Shown in pieces: positions 1-9,752 of a stretch of DNA of 64,000 nucleotides. The translations under genes were made by a program, and so were the position numbers. Within the stretch, counting starts at the first letter, position 1. Each line of letters starts with the position of its first letter. The stretch comes from Trinickia mobilis (GTDB taxonomy: Bacteria > Pseudomonadota > Gammaproteobacteria > Burkholderiales > Burkholderiaceae). The stretch covers positions 38,767-102,766 of the forward strand of contig NZ_JAFLRF010000021.1 of NCBI RefSeq assembly GCF_017315705.1, given 5' to 3'. The notes below the pieces were generated by a model. It had not been told where the DNA came from, did not search any database, and was given only the letters and a program-made list of their open reading frames with translations.

Positions 1-1140
1 GGCGGGGTTGACCTCCACCGTCGTCGGGATCTGCGCGAGCAGCACCGCATCGTTGGCTTCTGGCGTCCCCGGCACGGAACTCAAGACCCGGGCGGCCGCG
101 CTATCGTGCGGAATCTTCGCGAAATCAGGCGGCAACTGGTTCGTCGCGAACGTCCACGGCCCGGTGGGTCCGGGCGCGGAAAACCAGCGACCGGCGCTCA
201 AGTAGTAGTACGTGCTGGTCCGTGAATAGACGAACACATCGCTATCGGTATTTTTCGCGAAGACCAGTTGGGTGCCGGGAATCGTTGCATAAACAGGCTT
301 TCCGTCAAAGACAATCAGTTCTGCGGGCGTATTGCTGAAGAACACGCCGGGCGCTTTGACCCGCTGTCCTTTGGGCGGGGGGATATAGGGCTTCAAGTCT
401 GCCCAGGTGGGATCGGCAGGCACCTTTGACATCTTGGCAGGAAGCGTCTGCGCTTGCGCCCAGCCGCTTTTCAGGTCGGTCGACGTCATCCATGACTGCC
501 CGGTGAACAAGTAGTACTGGTGGCCGGCGCTATCGACGAACAGCGGCCAGCTGGCGTTGACAACAAACGCGAGGTCGGAATTCTGAATCGGCGCGAGCAC
601 CGGCTCACCGTCCACAAACAGCAGGATCGCCGGCCCGAAACTCGCAAAGATCGCCGGCGGGTCGTTCTTGACGGCTGCAACCGGCGGAGTGTTCTTTTTC
701 TCCACGCTCGCGACCAGGCGGTCGACCGATATGGTCAGCGAAGCCTGCGGATTGAGAAATTTGCGCACGAGCTGATCCAGCTTTTTGGCCGTTGCCGGAT
801 CCGTGTCTGGAAAAGTCGTGCCGGTAATTTGCGGATTGCTCAAGAGCACGTTACGGCTGTCGACGTCAACATCCGTGTGCATCTGCAGCGTGATAGTGCC
901 TACCTGCGGCTTACCGCCGCGCGGGGTCACGCTTATCGCCATGCGACCGGTGACTTCCTTGAATTCCTTCCATTCGTCGATCTGCGGTTGGTAGTAGACG
1001 AGCGTAGCGTCGTCTCTTGTGATCTCTCGCGGCCAACCGGGGTCTTGAGCCGCAGCAGGGCCCGGAAGCGCTGCCGATAGCACCAGCGCAAGCGCCAAAG
1101 CCCGTGTCGACGCGCAGATCAGCATTCCCGGTGTGGCCAT
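1..1140 (-). CDS. Exported protein of unknown function, 3' end outside the window
   Basis: An open frame on the minus strand begins with ATG at 1140 and runs off the window start, giving the first 380 residues. Residues 1-31 form a signal peptide with an Ala-rich end (PAAAQD), so the product is exported. The mature part has repeated Tyr/Trp-rich stretches of the type YYYL...RWF (around residues 325-335) and YYLFTGQSW (around 205). These look like repeated small beta modules. Similar Burkholderia proteins are often labelled carbohydrate-binding family V/XII proteins; I recall that only loosely and there is no catalytic motif to support it. No partner gene is visible. Confidence is high that it is a gene and low on function. 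Confidence 0.75.
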   Translation of the reverse strand, partial: MATPGMLICASTRALALALVLSAALPGPAAAQDPGWPREITRDDATLVYYQPQIDEWKEFKEVTGRMAISVTPRGGKPQVGTITLQMHTDVDVDSRNVLLSNPQITGTTFPDTDPATAKKLDQLVRKFLNPQASLTISVDRLVASVEKKNTPPVAAVKNDPPAIFASFGPAILLFVDGEPVLAPIQNSDLAFVVNASWPLFVDSAGHQYYLFTGQSWMTSTDLKSGWAQAQTLPAKMSKVPADPTWADLKPYIPPPKGQRVKAPGVFFSNTPAELIVFDGKPVYATIPGTQLVFAKNTDSDVFVYSRTSTYYYLSAGRWFSAPGPTGPWTFATNQLPPDFAKIPHDSAAARVLSSVPGTPEANDAVLLAQIPTTVEVNPA

Positions 1141-1624
1141 GTCTTGCTCCTCGCCAGCGTCGTGGCCTGCCTGCAGCGCACTCGAACGTGGGTATGCAGT
1201 CGGAATCGCTGATTACGCGGCGCAGGTCGCTTCGCAACGGCTCGTCACCCGTCGAATGCGGGGAGGCCCTCTCCAACTTTTGGTCGGCCGCCCGTCGCTC
1301 GACTCAACTCTTGGAATCTAGGTCAGGCGCAGCGCTCGGGCAATTGGACTTTGGTCTCATCCACCCGGATGCAAAACGGCTTTTTCCTCGCACGAAAGAT
1401 GCAACACAATAGAAGCTGCGTGAGCGGCGGGAGTGTTGCATCGACCGGTTGAATCCGCAGGGTGCTACTGCCATTCATACCACGCAGCCGGCCGGCTCAT
1501 CGGCTATTGCCGACGTTCACGTGTCTGCGCTCGTGAGGCAGCTACAGGTCGCTTTTCAACCTTCCCTGTCGCTGCGAGCTTGTTCGCTGCGTCCTGCGCG
1601 CTCTCGGCCTCAGTCGTGGTCGTT
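1141..1624. other. Stretch without recognisable gene
   Basis: About 480 bases lie between the exported protein and the LysR remnant. Several short frames exist on both strands but none has a recognisable motif, a good ribosome site or a plausible composition. It probably contains the promoter of the exported protein and the decayed flank of the LysR remnant. Confidence 0.4.
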
Positions 1625-2142
1625 TCAACTACGGGCGGTTCCCGTCGTCACGCCTCCCATGACCCCGATCCACTCGCGAAACAGGTTCACCTTGTGCTGG
1701 TGCGCGAGGCAATCCGGGTAGACGAAGTAATAGCGGGCGCCCGTGGTCAGCACGATGTCGAACGGCATCGCGAGGCGCTTCGACGCAACATCCTCACTCA
1801 CGAGCGAGCAGTCGCTGATCGCGACGCCGAATCCCTGCGCCGCCGCGTTCGTCGCAAGGTCGAGCGTTTCAAGACTCTGCCCGAGGTCGGCATCGATCTC
1901 GGGTGCCTCGGCATGGGCGAGCCACATCTTCCAGTCGCGAGCTGTTCGCCTTCCATCGTCAGCACGAGCCCCTTCGCGTGCCGCGTGAACAGCGGAAAAC
2001 CGTAGTACTCCTCAAGCGCCTGGATCTGGCGGCTCACCGCTCCCTGCGTCACACAGAGATGATCGGCCGCGCGGGTGAAACTGCGGTGGCGCGCGACCGT
2101 TTCGAAGATTTGCAGTGCGTTCAGCGGCGGCAGACGGCGCAT
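1625..2142 (-). pseudogene. LysR-family (GcvA-like) regulator with internal deletion
   Basis: The first ~66 codons (from 2142) encode a normal LysR helix-turn-helix of the GcvA type, with the motif RSFTRAADHLCVTQGAVSRQ. A different frame from about 1927 down to 1625 encodes the last ~95 residues of a LysR effector domain, with LGQSLETLDLATNAAAQGFG and the closing FREWI. The ~140 residues in between are missing and the two halves are out of frame, so no complete regulator can be made. The gene lies divergent to the guanidino catabolic genes starting at 2403. It was therefore probably their local regulator. Confidence 0.85.
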
Positions 2143-2402
2143 GGTTGTTCCCTTGCTGCATCTGGAAAAGTCACAACGGCGGGTGTGCTCCCCGGCCGGA
2201 CGGCTTCATATCATTTATACACGGAATAGAGATTCACGATACGTCTGACGGTATTGCTCTCCTGATTGCGGCCATGAGCAAAGAACATGATGAGCATGCA
2301 AATTCATCGGTTGTCGTGCATGCGCCATGGAACAAGAATGGGCCAACACGCAAACTCCGGAGACAGGCATGCACCGGCAATCGATCAACGCACAGACGTC
2401 TC

Positions 2403-4103
2403 ATGAACTCCCCTGAAACCGCCTCCATCTTCGGCCACGCGGGAGGGCACCGCCAGCCCCGACCGGCCACCACGCAGACCTGCGGCGAAGCACTCGTGAG
2501 GCTGCTCGAACACTACGGCGTCGAACTGGTGTTCGGCATTCCCGGCGTCCATACCGTCGAGCTGTATCGTGGGCTCGCGGCGTCGACGCTGCGCCACGTC
2601 ACACCACGCCACGAGCAAGGCGCGGGCTTCATGGCCGACGGCTACGCGCGCGTTACCGGCAAACCCGGCGTGTGCTTCGTTATCACCGGGCCGGGCATGA
2701 CGAATATTGCAACCGCGATGGCGCAGGCTTACGCAGATTCGATCCCGATGCTCGTGATTTCCAGTGTCAACGCCACGCACCAACTCGGCAACGGTGCTGG
2801 CCGCCTGCACGAACTGCCGTCGCAGCACGGCGTGTTCGCAGGGCTCACCGCGTTCTCCCAAACGCTGCTGAATGCGGACGAACTGCCCCAGGTGCTGGCC
2901 CGCGCTTTTGCGGTTTTCGCGAGCGAGCGGCCGCGACCGGTTCACATCGAAATTCCGCTCGACGTGATCGTTGCGCCCGCTCGCGGCACGACATCGGGCG
3001 CGGCGGTGCTTCCCGCGAAGCCCGCCGGCGCACCGGCCACGCTCGAGGAGGCCGCCGGCTTGCTCGCTAGCGCGCGGCGCCCGCTCCTCCTGGCCGGTGG
3101 CGGGACTATTGAGGCCGCCCCCGAATTGCGCGCGCTGGCCGAACGTTTGCAGGCGCCGGTAGCGCTGACGATCAATGCGAAGGGACTGATGCCGCGCGGT
3201 CATGCGCTGTCGATCGGCTCGACCCAGTCGCTTCCCGCGACGCGCACATTGGTGTGCGAAGCCGACGTGGTGCTCGCGGTCGGCACCGAACTCGGCGAGA
3301 CCGACTACGACGTGATGTTCGACGGCGGGTTCGCGATCGACGGCAAGCTTGTCCGGATCGACATAGACGCCCAGCAGGTCATGCGCAATTTCCCGCCCGA
3401 TGTGGCGATCGCGGCCGACGCGAAGCTCGCGCTTGCCGCGCTCGACGCCAGGCTCGCGGCACACCCGCTGCCGCCGCGCGATGCCGGCTGGGGCGCGCCG
3501 CGCGTGCGCGCCGTGCGCGCAGCGGTCAATGCCAGTTACGACGGGCCGATTCGCTCGCAGGCCGCGCTCCTCGATACCGTGTTGGACGCACTGCCCGATG
3601 CGGTCATCGTGGGCGATTCGACGCGCCCGGTCTACGCCGGCAATTTCTCTTTCGAGGCGGCCGCGCCTAGGTCGTGGTTCAACTCGTCCACGGGCTACGG
3701 CACGCTGGGCTATGGGTTGCCGGCCGCGATCGGCGCCCGGCTTGCGACCGGCAACCGGCCCGTGATCTGCCTGACCGGCGACGGCGGCCTGCAGTTCACG
3801 CTGCCCGAACTGGCGAGCGCTGTCGAAGCCGCCGTGCCGGTGATCGTGCTGCTGTGGAATAACCGAGGCTATGCCGAAATCAAAAAGTACATGGTCGAGC
3901 GCGATATCGAGCCGATCGGCGTCGACATATACGCCCCGGATTTCCTCGCGCTTGCGCGCGGCTTCGGCTGCTGCGCCGCAACGGCCGAAACACCGGCCCT
4001 GCTCGCGAACGAACTGAAGCATGCCGCAGCTCGCCATGTGCCCACGCTGATCGAAATCGACGAACAGAAGTGGTTCAGCAATGTATCGGGAGGGCAGGCA
4101 TGA
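2403..4103 (+). CDS. aruI: 2-ketoarginine (5-guanidino-2-oxopentanoate) decarboxylase, ThDP enzyme
   Basis: A 566-residue enzyme of the thiamine-diphosphate family. It is inferred to decarboxylate 2-ketoarginine to 4-guanidinobutanal in the arginine transaminase pathway. The N-terminal PYR domain begins right after the chosen ATG and carries the ThDP-activating Glu in RHEQGAGF (about residue 70). The C-terminal ThDP motif GDGG...NN is near residues 458-486. The frame is open further upstream, but homology starts only after 2403. The length matches the known AruI enzyme (~560). Its stop overlaps the next start as ATGA, so translation is coupled. The following aldehyde dehydrogenase and ureohydrolase make the substrate assignment much stronger than sequence alone. 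No aruH transaminase is present in the window. Confidence 0.85.
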   Translation: MNSPETASIFGHAGGHRQPRPATTQTCGEALVRLLEHYGVELVFGIPGVHTVELYRGLAASTLRHVTPRHEQGAGFMADGYARVTGKPGVCFVITGPGMTNIATAMAQAYADSIPMLVISSVNATHQLGNGAGRLHELPSQHGVFAGLTAFSQTLLNADELPQVLARAFAVFASERPRPVHIEIPLDVIVAPARGTTSGAAVLPAKPAGAPATLEEAAGLLASARRPLLLAGGGTIEAAPELRALAERLQAPVALTINAKGLMPRGHALSIGSTQSLPATRTLVCEADVVLAVGTELGETDYDVMFDGGFAIDGKLVRIDIDAQQVMRNFPPDVAIAADAKLALAALDARLAAHPLPPRDAGWGAPRVRAVRAAVNASYDGPIRSQAALLDTVLDALPDAVIVGDSTRPVYAGNFSFEAAAPRSWFNSSTGYGTLGYGLPAAIGARLATGNRPVICLTGDGGLQFTLPELASAVEAAVPVIVLLWNNRGYAEIKKYMVERDIEPIGVDIYAPDFLALARGFGCCAATAETPALLANELKHAAARHVPTLIEIDEQKWFSNVSGGQA

Positions 4104-5575
4104 ACGCGCCGAACGACACGCAGTTCGTCACGCAGCACTATATCGACGGCCGCTGGGTCGACGGTGCAATGGGCGGGACGATTGCCGTGGTCAACCCGGC
4201 TACCGGGGCCCACCTGACCGACGTGGCCGCAGGCACCGCGCACGACGTCGAACTTGCGGTGGCCAGCGCGGCCCGCGCGTTCCGTGCGTGGCGGAAAACG
4301 ACCGGCGCCGAGCGCGCACGCTACCTGCATGCGATCGCCACAGCAGTCGAGGCGCGGCGCAAGCGTCTCGCGATACTGCAATCGCTGAACAATGGCAAGT
4401 CGCAGCAAGAGGCGCACATGGACGTCGACGACGTGATCGCGACGTTCCGCTATTACGCCCAACTGGCCGAGCGGCCGGACGACGCGACTGGCGAAGAGGT
4501 CAGCATTCCCAGCACCGAGCACCGTGCGCGAATTTGCCGCGAGCCGTGCGGCGTGGCCGCGCTGATCGTACCGTGGAATTTCCCCATGGTGACGACGGCG
4601 TGGAAGCTCGCCCCGGCGCTCGCGGCCGGCTGCACGGTCGTGCTCAAGCCGTCCGAAATCACGCCGCTGCCGGAGCTCGAACTGGCGTCGGCCATCGCAT
4701 CGGTCAGCTTGCCGACCGGCGTTTTCAACGTAGTGACGGGTACCGGTGCCGACGTGGGCGCACCGCTCGTCGCGCATCAGGGGGTCGCGAAAGTGTCCTT
4801 TACCGGCAGCACGGGTGTCGGCCAGACGGTGATGAAGACTGCCGCCGACACGTTAAAGGGTGTGAGTCTCGAACTCGGGGGGAAGTCGTCGATCCTGGTA
4901 TTCGATGATGCGGACCTCGAACTGGCGGTCGAGCTGGTCGCGACGGGCGGCTTCTTCAACAGCGGCCAGATGTGCTCCGCGACGAGCCGGGTGCTGGTTG
5001 CGCGCGAACTCGCGCCCGCGTTGCTGGCGAGGCTTGTCGAGCGCGCGGAGCGGATCGTCGTCGGCGACCCGTTTGCGCCAGGCGTGCAGATGGGGCCGCT
5101 CGTGAACCGTGCCCAATTCGAGCGGGTCCGCGGTTATATCGAACAGGGTATTGCCGACGGTGCACGGATCGTAACCGGCGGCGGCCGGCCAGCGGAAGTG
5201 CCGGAGCACGGGTTTTTCATCGCACCGACGATTTTTGCCGACGTGCCGCCGACGAGCGCGTTGTGGCGCGACGAGATTTTCGGCCCGGTCCTGTGCGTGC
5301 GCGTGTTCGACACCGAACAGGAAGCCGTTGCGCTCGCCAACGACAGCGAGTACGGGCTGGTGGCGACCATCGTCACCGCCGATGAGGCACGCGGCGAACG
5401 GGTCGCTCGCGCGCTGGAGGCCGGCGTGGTGTGGGTCAACACGCCCCAACTGATCTATCCGCAGACCTCGTGGGGTGGGTACAAGCGCAGCAGCATCGGG
5501 CGCGAACTGGGCCCGTTCGGGCTTGCCGCGTTCCAGGAAATCAAGCAGGTACTGACGCGTCGTCAGGCCAATTAG
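4100..5575 (+). CDS. kauB: 4-guanidinobutyraldehyde dehydrogenase, NAD(P)+-dependent
   Basis: A 491-residue aldehyde dehydrogenase, expected to oxidise 4-guanidinobutanal (and perhaps other omega-amino aldehydes) to 4-guanidinobutyrate. The general base Glu lies in LELGGKS (about E258) and the nucleophile in GQMCSATSR (about C292). VPWNFPM of the cofactor fold is also seen. ATG at 4100 is chosen because a strong GGGAGG site lies just upstream and the start overlaps the stop of the decarboxylase. An upstream in-frame ATG at 4070 lies inside the previous gene. The family alone would allow betaine or aminobutyraldehyde substrates; the neighbours decide for the guanidino compound. Confidence 0.85.
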   Translation: MNAPNDTQFVTQHYIDGRWVDGAMGGTIAVVNPATGAHLTDVAAGTAHDVELAVASAARAFRAWRKTTGAERARYLHAIATAVEARRKRLAILQSLNNGKSQQEAHMDVDDVIATFRYYAQLAERPDDATGEEVSIPSTEHRARICREPCGVAALIVPWNFPMVTTAWKLAPALAAGCTVVLKPSEITPLPELELASAIASVSLPTGVFNVVTGTGADVGAPLVAHQGVAKVSFTGSTGVGQTVMKTAADTLKGVSLELGGKSSILVFDDADLELAVELVATGGFFNSGQMCSATSRVLVARELAPALLARLVERAERIVVGDPFAPGVQMGPLVNRAQFERVRGYIEQGIADGARIVTGGGRPAEVPEHGFFIAPTIFADVPPTSALWRDEIFGPVLCVRVFDTEQEAVALANDSEYGLVATIVTADEARGERVARALEAGVVWVNTPQLIYPQTSWGGYKRSSIGRELGPFGLAAFQEIKQVLTRRQAN

Positions 5576-5599
5576 CCAGTCTACTTAAAAGGATTTGCG

Positions 5600-6571
5600 A
5601 TGACGCACGATAACCAATCCGACAACCCTTTCAACCAGCCGCTCGGCGGCAATCGGATGCCGCGCTTCGCGGGCCCGGCGACGATGATGCGCCTGCCGAG
5701 CGCGACGTCGGCGCAGGGGCTCGATGCGTGTTTCGTCGGCGTACCGCTTGACACCGGCACCTCGAACCGGTCAGGCGCGCGGTTCGGGCCGCGCGCGATC
5801 CGAGCCGAATCGTGCCTGCTGCGCCCTTACAACATGGCGACCCGCGCGGCGCCGTACGACAGCATGCAAGTGGCCGACATCGGCGACGTCGCGATCAACA
5901 CGTTCAATCTGCAGAAGAGCATGGACATCGTCACCGAAGCGTATGACGAAATCCTCGGGCATGGCTGCGTGCCCCTGACGATGGGCGGCGACCATACGAT
6001 CGTGCTACCGATCCTGCGCGCGATGAAGAAGAAATATGGCCCGGTTGGCGTGGTCCATATCGACGCGCATGCGGACGTGAACGACACGATGTTCGGCGAG
6101 AAGATCGCGCACGGCACGCCATTTCGGCGCGCGATCGAAGAAGGGCTGATCGACGGCAACCGCGTCGTGCAGATCGGCCTGCGCGGCACCGGCTATACGG
6201 CAGAGGACTTCGACTGGTCGAGATCGCACGGCATACGTGTCGTGCAGGCGGAGGAGTGCTGGTACAAGTCCGTCGCGCCGATCATGGACGAGGTCCGCGG
6301 GAAACTTGGCGACGGCCCGGTATATCTGAGCTTCGACATCGACGGCCTGGACCCGAGTTTCGCACCCGGCACGGGCACGCCGGAAATCGGCGGCCTGACG
6401 ATCTGGCAGGCGCTTGAAATCATCCGCGGCTGCCGTGGCCTGGATATCGCGGGCTGCGACCTGGTGGAGATCTCGCCGCCGTACGACCCGTCCGGCAATA
6501 CGGCGCTGGTCGGCGCGAATCTGTTGTATGAAATGTTGTGCGTGCTGCCCAAGGTTGAATACCGGACGTAA
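5600..6571 (+). CDS. gbuA: Guanidinobutyrase (agmatinase/arginase family)
   Basis: A 323-residue ureohydrolase that should split 4-guanidinobutyrate into 4-aminobutyrate (GABA) and urea. All binuclear manganese ligands are visible: GGDH at about 129-132, HIDAHAD at 153-159 and SFDIDGLDPS at 244-253. The start has an AAAAGGA ribosome site. It lies 24 bases behind the aldehyde dehydrogenase as the last gene of a three-gene catabolic operon. Agmatinase is the main alternative. The pairing with 2-ketoarginine decarboxylase and the aldehyde dehydrogenase favours guanidinobutyrase. Confidence 0.85.
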   Translation: MTHDNQSDNPFNQPLGGNRMPRFAGPATMMRLPSATSAQGLDACFVGVPLDTGTSNRSGARFGPRAIRAESCLLRPYNMATRAAPYDSMQVADIGDVAINTFNLQKSMDIVTEAYDEILGHGCVPLTMGGDHTIVLPILRAMKKKYGPVGVVHIDAHADVNDTMFGEKIAHGTPFRRAIEEGLIDGNRVVQIGLRGTGYTAEDFDWSRSHGIRVVQAEECWYKSVAPIMDEVRGKLGDGPVYLSFDIDGLDPSFAPGTGTPEIGGLTIWQALEIIRGCRGLDIAGCDLVEISPPYDPSGNTALVGANLLYEMLCVLPKVEYRT

Positions 6572-6581
6572 ATGTTTGGAT

Positions 6582-6609
6582 CCGGGGGCGCGGCAGACCG
6601 TGCCCCCGG
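6582..6609. terminator. GC-rich hairpin after the guanidinobutyrase gene
   Basis: The octamers CCGGGGGC and GCCCCCGG form a perfect stem with a 12-base loop, 10 bases after the gbuA stop. There is no clear T tract, so it could be a Rho-assisted terminator or an mRNA stabiliser rather than a classical intrinsic terminator. It separates the catabolic operon from the transporter genes. Confidence 0.4.
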
Positions 6610-6843
6610 GCTCCGCTTCGCTCCGTACTGGCTACGGCCCGCGCCATGCACACTTCACATGCCGCTACCTTTAACAACAAGAAACCGGCAGGCCCGCCTA
6701 TGCACTCCCGTCATGGCACGCATGCCGATATTTCGCTTGTGACGTGATTTTTGCAAACCTAGAGTGAGCTCATACGCGACGCAATACAAGCACTCATCCG
6801 GCGTATAGATCGGAAACCTAACTGAATCACCATGGAGACGGCG

Positions 6844-7938
6844 ATGAGAAATTTTAGTTCGGGACGGCGGCAAGCCTTCAAGACGATCGGTGCGGCGCTC
6901 GCGGCGTCCGCGCTACCGATGCCGTTCGTGAATTTGAAGGCGCAGGAACACAATTTCGCCGGCAAGACGCTGCGCCTGTTGACCTGGTCGGACGATACGG
7001 GCACTGCAGCGCTGCACAATATCGCCGCGACATTCATGGCCAAGACAGGCGCGAAAGTGATTGCCGATCGCGCGGACGGCACCTCCGGGATGGTCGCCAA
7101 GGTGAAGGCCACCGGCGAGCGCCCCACCTACGACGTGATCACGCTCGCAGGCGTGGGCGCCGCGGGTCTCGGCGATGCGGGTCTGCTCGTCAAGCCCGAT
7201 CTCGACAAGCTGCCGAACCTGAAGGACGTGGCGCCGCAATATCGCACAGGCGCCAACGGTTTCGGCGTCGGCTATCTGTTGTGGTCCGACGGCCTGATCT
7301 ACAGCACGTCGACCGTCAAGACGCCGCCCTCGTCGTACGAAGCGCTGTGGGACCCCAAGTATGCAGGCCGCCTGTTCCTGCCGCCGCCCGAGTTTGCCGA
7401 AGCAGTCGATCTGGCGATCATCGCCGCCAAGATGTCGGGCGGCTCGCAGCAGAACATCGATCCCGGCTTCAAGAAGCTGATGGACTTGAAGGACCGTGTG
7501 CTGACGCTCGGCGAGAATCCGAATCAGGTGGCCGACCTGTTCCGCACGGGTTCACTCGATATCGGCGGCATCTATTCGCCGGCGTTCTTTCCCGATCAGA
7601 TCCGCAAACCCGAATACAAGATGGGCGTGACGTATGGCATGAAGGAAGGTTTCGCCACGCAGTTGTTGTTCACCGTGATTCCGAAGTCGCACCCGGGCGA
7701 CAGCGATCTGATCCATGCGTTCATCAACCATTCGCTCGATGCGGGCGTGCAAGGCCGCATGGCGGCCGACGTGCTGAACGGCCCGGTGAATTCGAAGGCG
7801 GTGATTCCGGCCGAAGGGCGCGCGTATGTGCCGAGTCCGCAGCAGATCGCGGAAAGGGCGTTCCTGCATGACGACAAGGCGCTTGCCGTGGTGCAGCCCG
7901 ATTGGATCAAGCGCTACACCGAGATCTTCTCAGCATGA
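6844..7938 (+). CDS. Polyamine-type ABC transporter, substrate-binding protein
   Basis: A 364-residue periplasmic binding protein of the PotD/PotF type and first gene of a four-gene importer operon. The N-terminus has a twin-arginine-like signal (GRRQAFK followed by a hydrophobic run ending near PMPFV), so Tat export is possible. ATG at 6844 is preferred over 6832 because a GGAG site lies about 9 bases upstream. From its position next to the guanidinobutyrate genes, the ligand may be 4-guanidinobutyrate, agmatine or putrescine; that part is inference. Confidence 0.8.
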   Translation: MRNFSSGRRQAFKTIGAALAASALPMPFVNLKAQEHNFAGKTLRLLTWSDDTGTAALHNIAATFMAKTGAKVIADRADGTSGMVAKVKATGERPTYDVITLAGVGAAGLGDAGLLVKPDLDKLPNLKDVAPQYRTGANGFGVGYLLWSDGLIYSTSTVKTPPSSYEALWDPKYAGRLFLPPPEFAEAVDLAIIAAKMSGGSQQNIDPGFKKLMDLKDRVLTLGENPNQVADLFRTGSLDIGGIYSPAFFPDQIRKPEYKMGVTYGMKEGFATQLLFTVIPKSHPGDSDLIHAFINHSLDAGVQGRMAADVLNGPVNSKAVIPAEGRAYVPSPQQIAERAFLHDDKALAVVQPDWIKRYTEIFSA

Positions 7939-8864
7939 CCACCATGTCCGGACTCTCTTCGCACCGGGCCGAACCGGGGGCGCCGGACGAACCGGTTGCC
8001 CCCGCATCGGGTGCCGCGCTCGCCAAGGCTCGGCCGTGGCTGCTGCTCGCGCCGATCCTTGCGTTTCTCACGGTGCTCGCCGCCGCGTCGCTCGTCGTCC
8101 TGCGCATGAGCTTCGGCACGAGCGGCGACGAATGGCACAGTTTCACGCTGCAGAACTACGCAAACCTCGCCGATTCGTACTTCTTGAACGCGCTGTGGCT
8201 CACGCTGCGGCTCGCGTTTCAGAGCATGGTGTGCGCGGTGCTGCTGGCGATCCCGGTCGCGCTGGCGATGGCGCGCACCGAGTCGCGGCTGGCGCGGCGC
8301 CTGCTGCTTGCGGGCGTGCTGTTGCCGCTGCTCGTCAATTTGCTGCTGCAGGGCTATGGCTGGCTAGTGATTCTCGGGCCTGCGGGCTTGCTCAATCACG
8401 CATTGCTCGCAAGCGGTGTGATCCAGCGTCCGATCCAATGGCTCTATCGCGAGCATGGTGTGCTGCTTGGCCTGATCCAGACAGCGTTTCCGCTTGCGGT
8501 ACTGCCGTTGTCGAGCGCGATGCGCGCCGTGTCGCGCTCGTACGAAGAAGCCGCGGCAACGCTCGGCGCGACGCGCCGGCAAACGCTGCGTCACGTGATG
8601 TTGCCGCTCGCGATGCCCGGGCTTGTCTCCGGCGCCCTGCTCGTCTTCGCCTACAACGCGAGTGCGTTCGCGGTGCCGCTGCTGCTCGGCGGCCGGCGCG
8701 TGCCGATGCTCGCCGTGCTGGTGCACGACCAGGTCGCACCGCTGTTGAACTGGCCGGCGGCCTCCGCATCCGGCGTGGTGCTGATGGCCGCTACGCTCGT
8801 CGTCATGGCGATCTCGCAGCGCCTCGTGCACCGTACGCAACGTATCAAGGAGCCGTCCGCATGA
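7935..8864 (+). CDS. Polyamine-type ABC transporter permease (PotB/PotH-like)
   Basis: A 309-residue inner-membrane protein with about six hydrophobic segments. The binding-protein-dependent permease signature EEAAATLGATRRQTLRHVML lies near residue 210, where it contacts the ATPase. The start overlaps the stop of the binding protein (ATGA), so the two are translationally coupled. A longer start is possible but would lie inside the previous gene. It pairs with the next permease to form the channel. Confidence 0.85.
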   Translation: MTTMSGLSSHRAEPGAPDEPVAPASGAALAKARPWLLLAPILAFLTVLAAASLVVLRMSFGTSGDEWHSFTLQNYANLADSYFLNALWLTLRLAFQSMVCAVLLAIPVALAMARTESRLARRLLLAGVLLPLLVNLLLQGYGWLVILGPAGLLNHALLASGVIQRPIQWLYREHGVLLGLIQTAFPLAVLPLSSAMRAVSRSYEEAAATLGATRRQTLRHVMLPLAMPGLVSGALLVFAYNASAFAVPLLLGGRRVPMLAVLVHDQVAPLLNWPAASASGVVLMAATLVVMAISQRLVHRTQRIKEPSA

Positions 8865-9730
8865 GCACCCCAGGCAATTCGCTTCGTCTGCGCACCCTGC
8901 GCCTGCCCACGACGATGCCGGGCCAGCTCGGCAAGCCTGCGGCGCTGCTTGCCGCGATCGTCCTGTTCCTCGCCGCGCTGCCGATCCTGACGATGATCAC
9001 GATGTCGTTCAGCGCGTCGGATACGCTGCAATTTCCACCGCCCGGCTACAGCCTGCAGTGGTATCGCGCAGCGTGGCATACCTTTGTCTCACCCGATGCA
9101 AGCGACGCGCTGTCGATGGGCAGCGCGCTGACCACGAGCCTGATCGTCGCGGTATCGACGATGGTCGTCGCAACGCTCGTTTCTGTGCCGGCCGCCTATG
9201 CGTTGAGCCGTTACCGCTTTCGCGGCAAATCGGCGGTCGAGCAGCTCGTTGCGCTGCCGCTCGTTTATCCGCTCGTGATGCTCGGGCTGTCGCTGCTGCT
9301 GGTGTTCAACGTGCTGCCCGTCGAACTCGGTGTGTTCCGGCTCATCATCGCGCACGTGATTCTTGTGCTGCCGTTCACGGTGAAGAACTGTGCCGCGTCG
9401 GTGGCGTCGATCGGTCCGGAGTTCGAGGAAGCGGCGTGCGTGATGGGCGCTAGCCCGCGCCGAGCGCTGACCGACGTCGTGTTGCCGCTGATGCGCCCCG
9501 GCATCCTCGCCGGCATGCTGTTCGCGTTCATCATCTCGTTCAACGAATTCACGGTGACTTTCTTTCTCTACGGCATCAACACAATGACGCTGCCGATATG
9601 GCTCTACAGCCGCACCGTGTCGTCGCTTGACCCGACCGTGTTTTCGTTCGCGGTCTTCATTGTCGCCATCGACTTCGCACTGATCTGGCTGCTTGAAAAG
9701 CTGATTGGCGATGAAGGCGTCGCACTCTAG
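8861..9730 (+). CDS. Polyamine-type ABC transporter permease (PotC/PotI-like)
   Basis: A 289-residue inner-membrane permease with six predicted helices. The EAA loop EEAACVMGASPRRALTDVVL sits near residue 190. It overlaps the first permease by four bases (ATGA) and forms the second half of the heterodimeric channel. The open frame extends far upstream of 8861, but that part is the shadow of the previous gene. Confidence 0.85.
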   Translation: MSTPGNSLRLRTLRLPTTMPGQLGKPAALLAAIVLFLAALPILTMITMSFSASDTLQFPPPGYSLQWYRAAWHTFVSPDASDALSMGSALTTSLIVAVSTMVVATLVSVPAAYALSRYRFRGKSAVEQLVALPLVYPLVMLGLSLLLVFNVLPVELGVFRLIIAHVILVLPFTVKNCAASVASIGPEFEEAACVMGASPRRALTDVVLPLMRPGILAGMLFAFIISFNEFTVTFFLYGINTMTLPIWLYSRTVSSLDPTVFSFAVFIVAIDFALIWLLEKLIGDEGVAL

Positions 9731-9752
9731 GCGGGCAGCCCAAGGAACCCTC

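Noticed and set aside
2385..4037. A 550-codon open frame on the minus strand opposite the ketoarginine decarboxylase gene
   Set aside because: Arg/His/Gly-rich composition typical of the antisense of a high-GC gene; no motif; fully covered by a strongly supported enzyme gene.
7826..8860. Upstream extension of the second polyamine permease frame across the first permease
   Set aside because: Arg/Ala-rich shadow of the first permease; the conserved protein starts at 8861.
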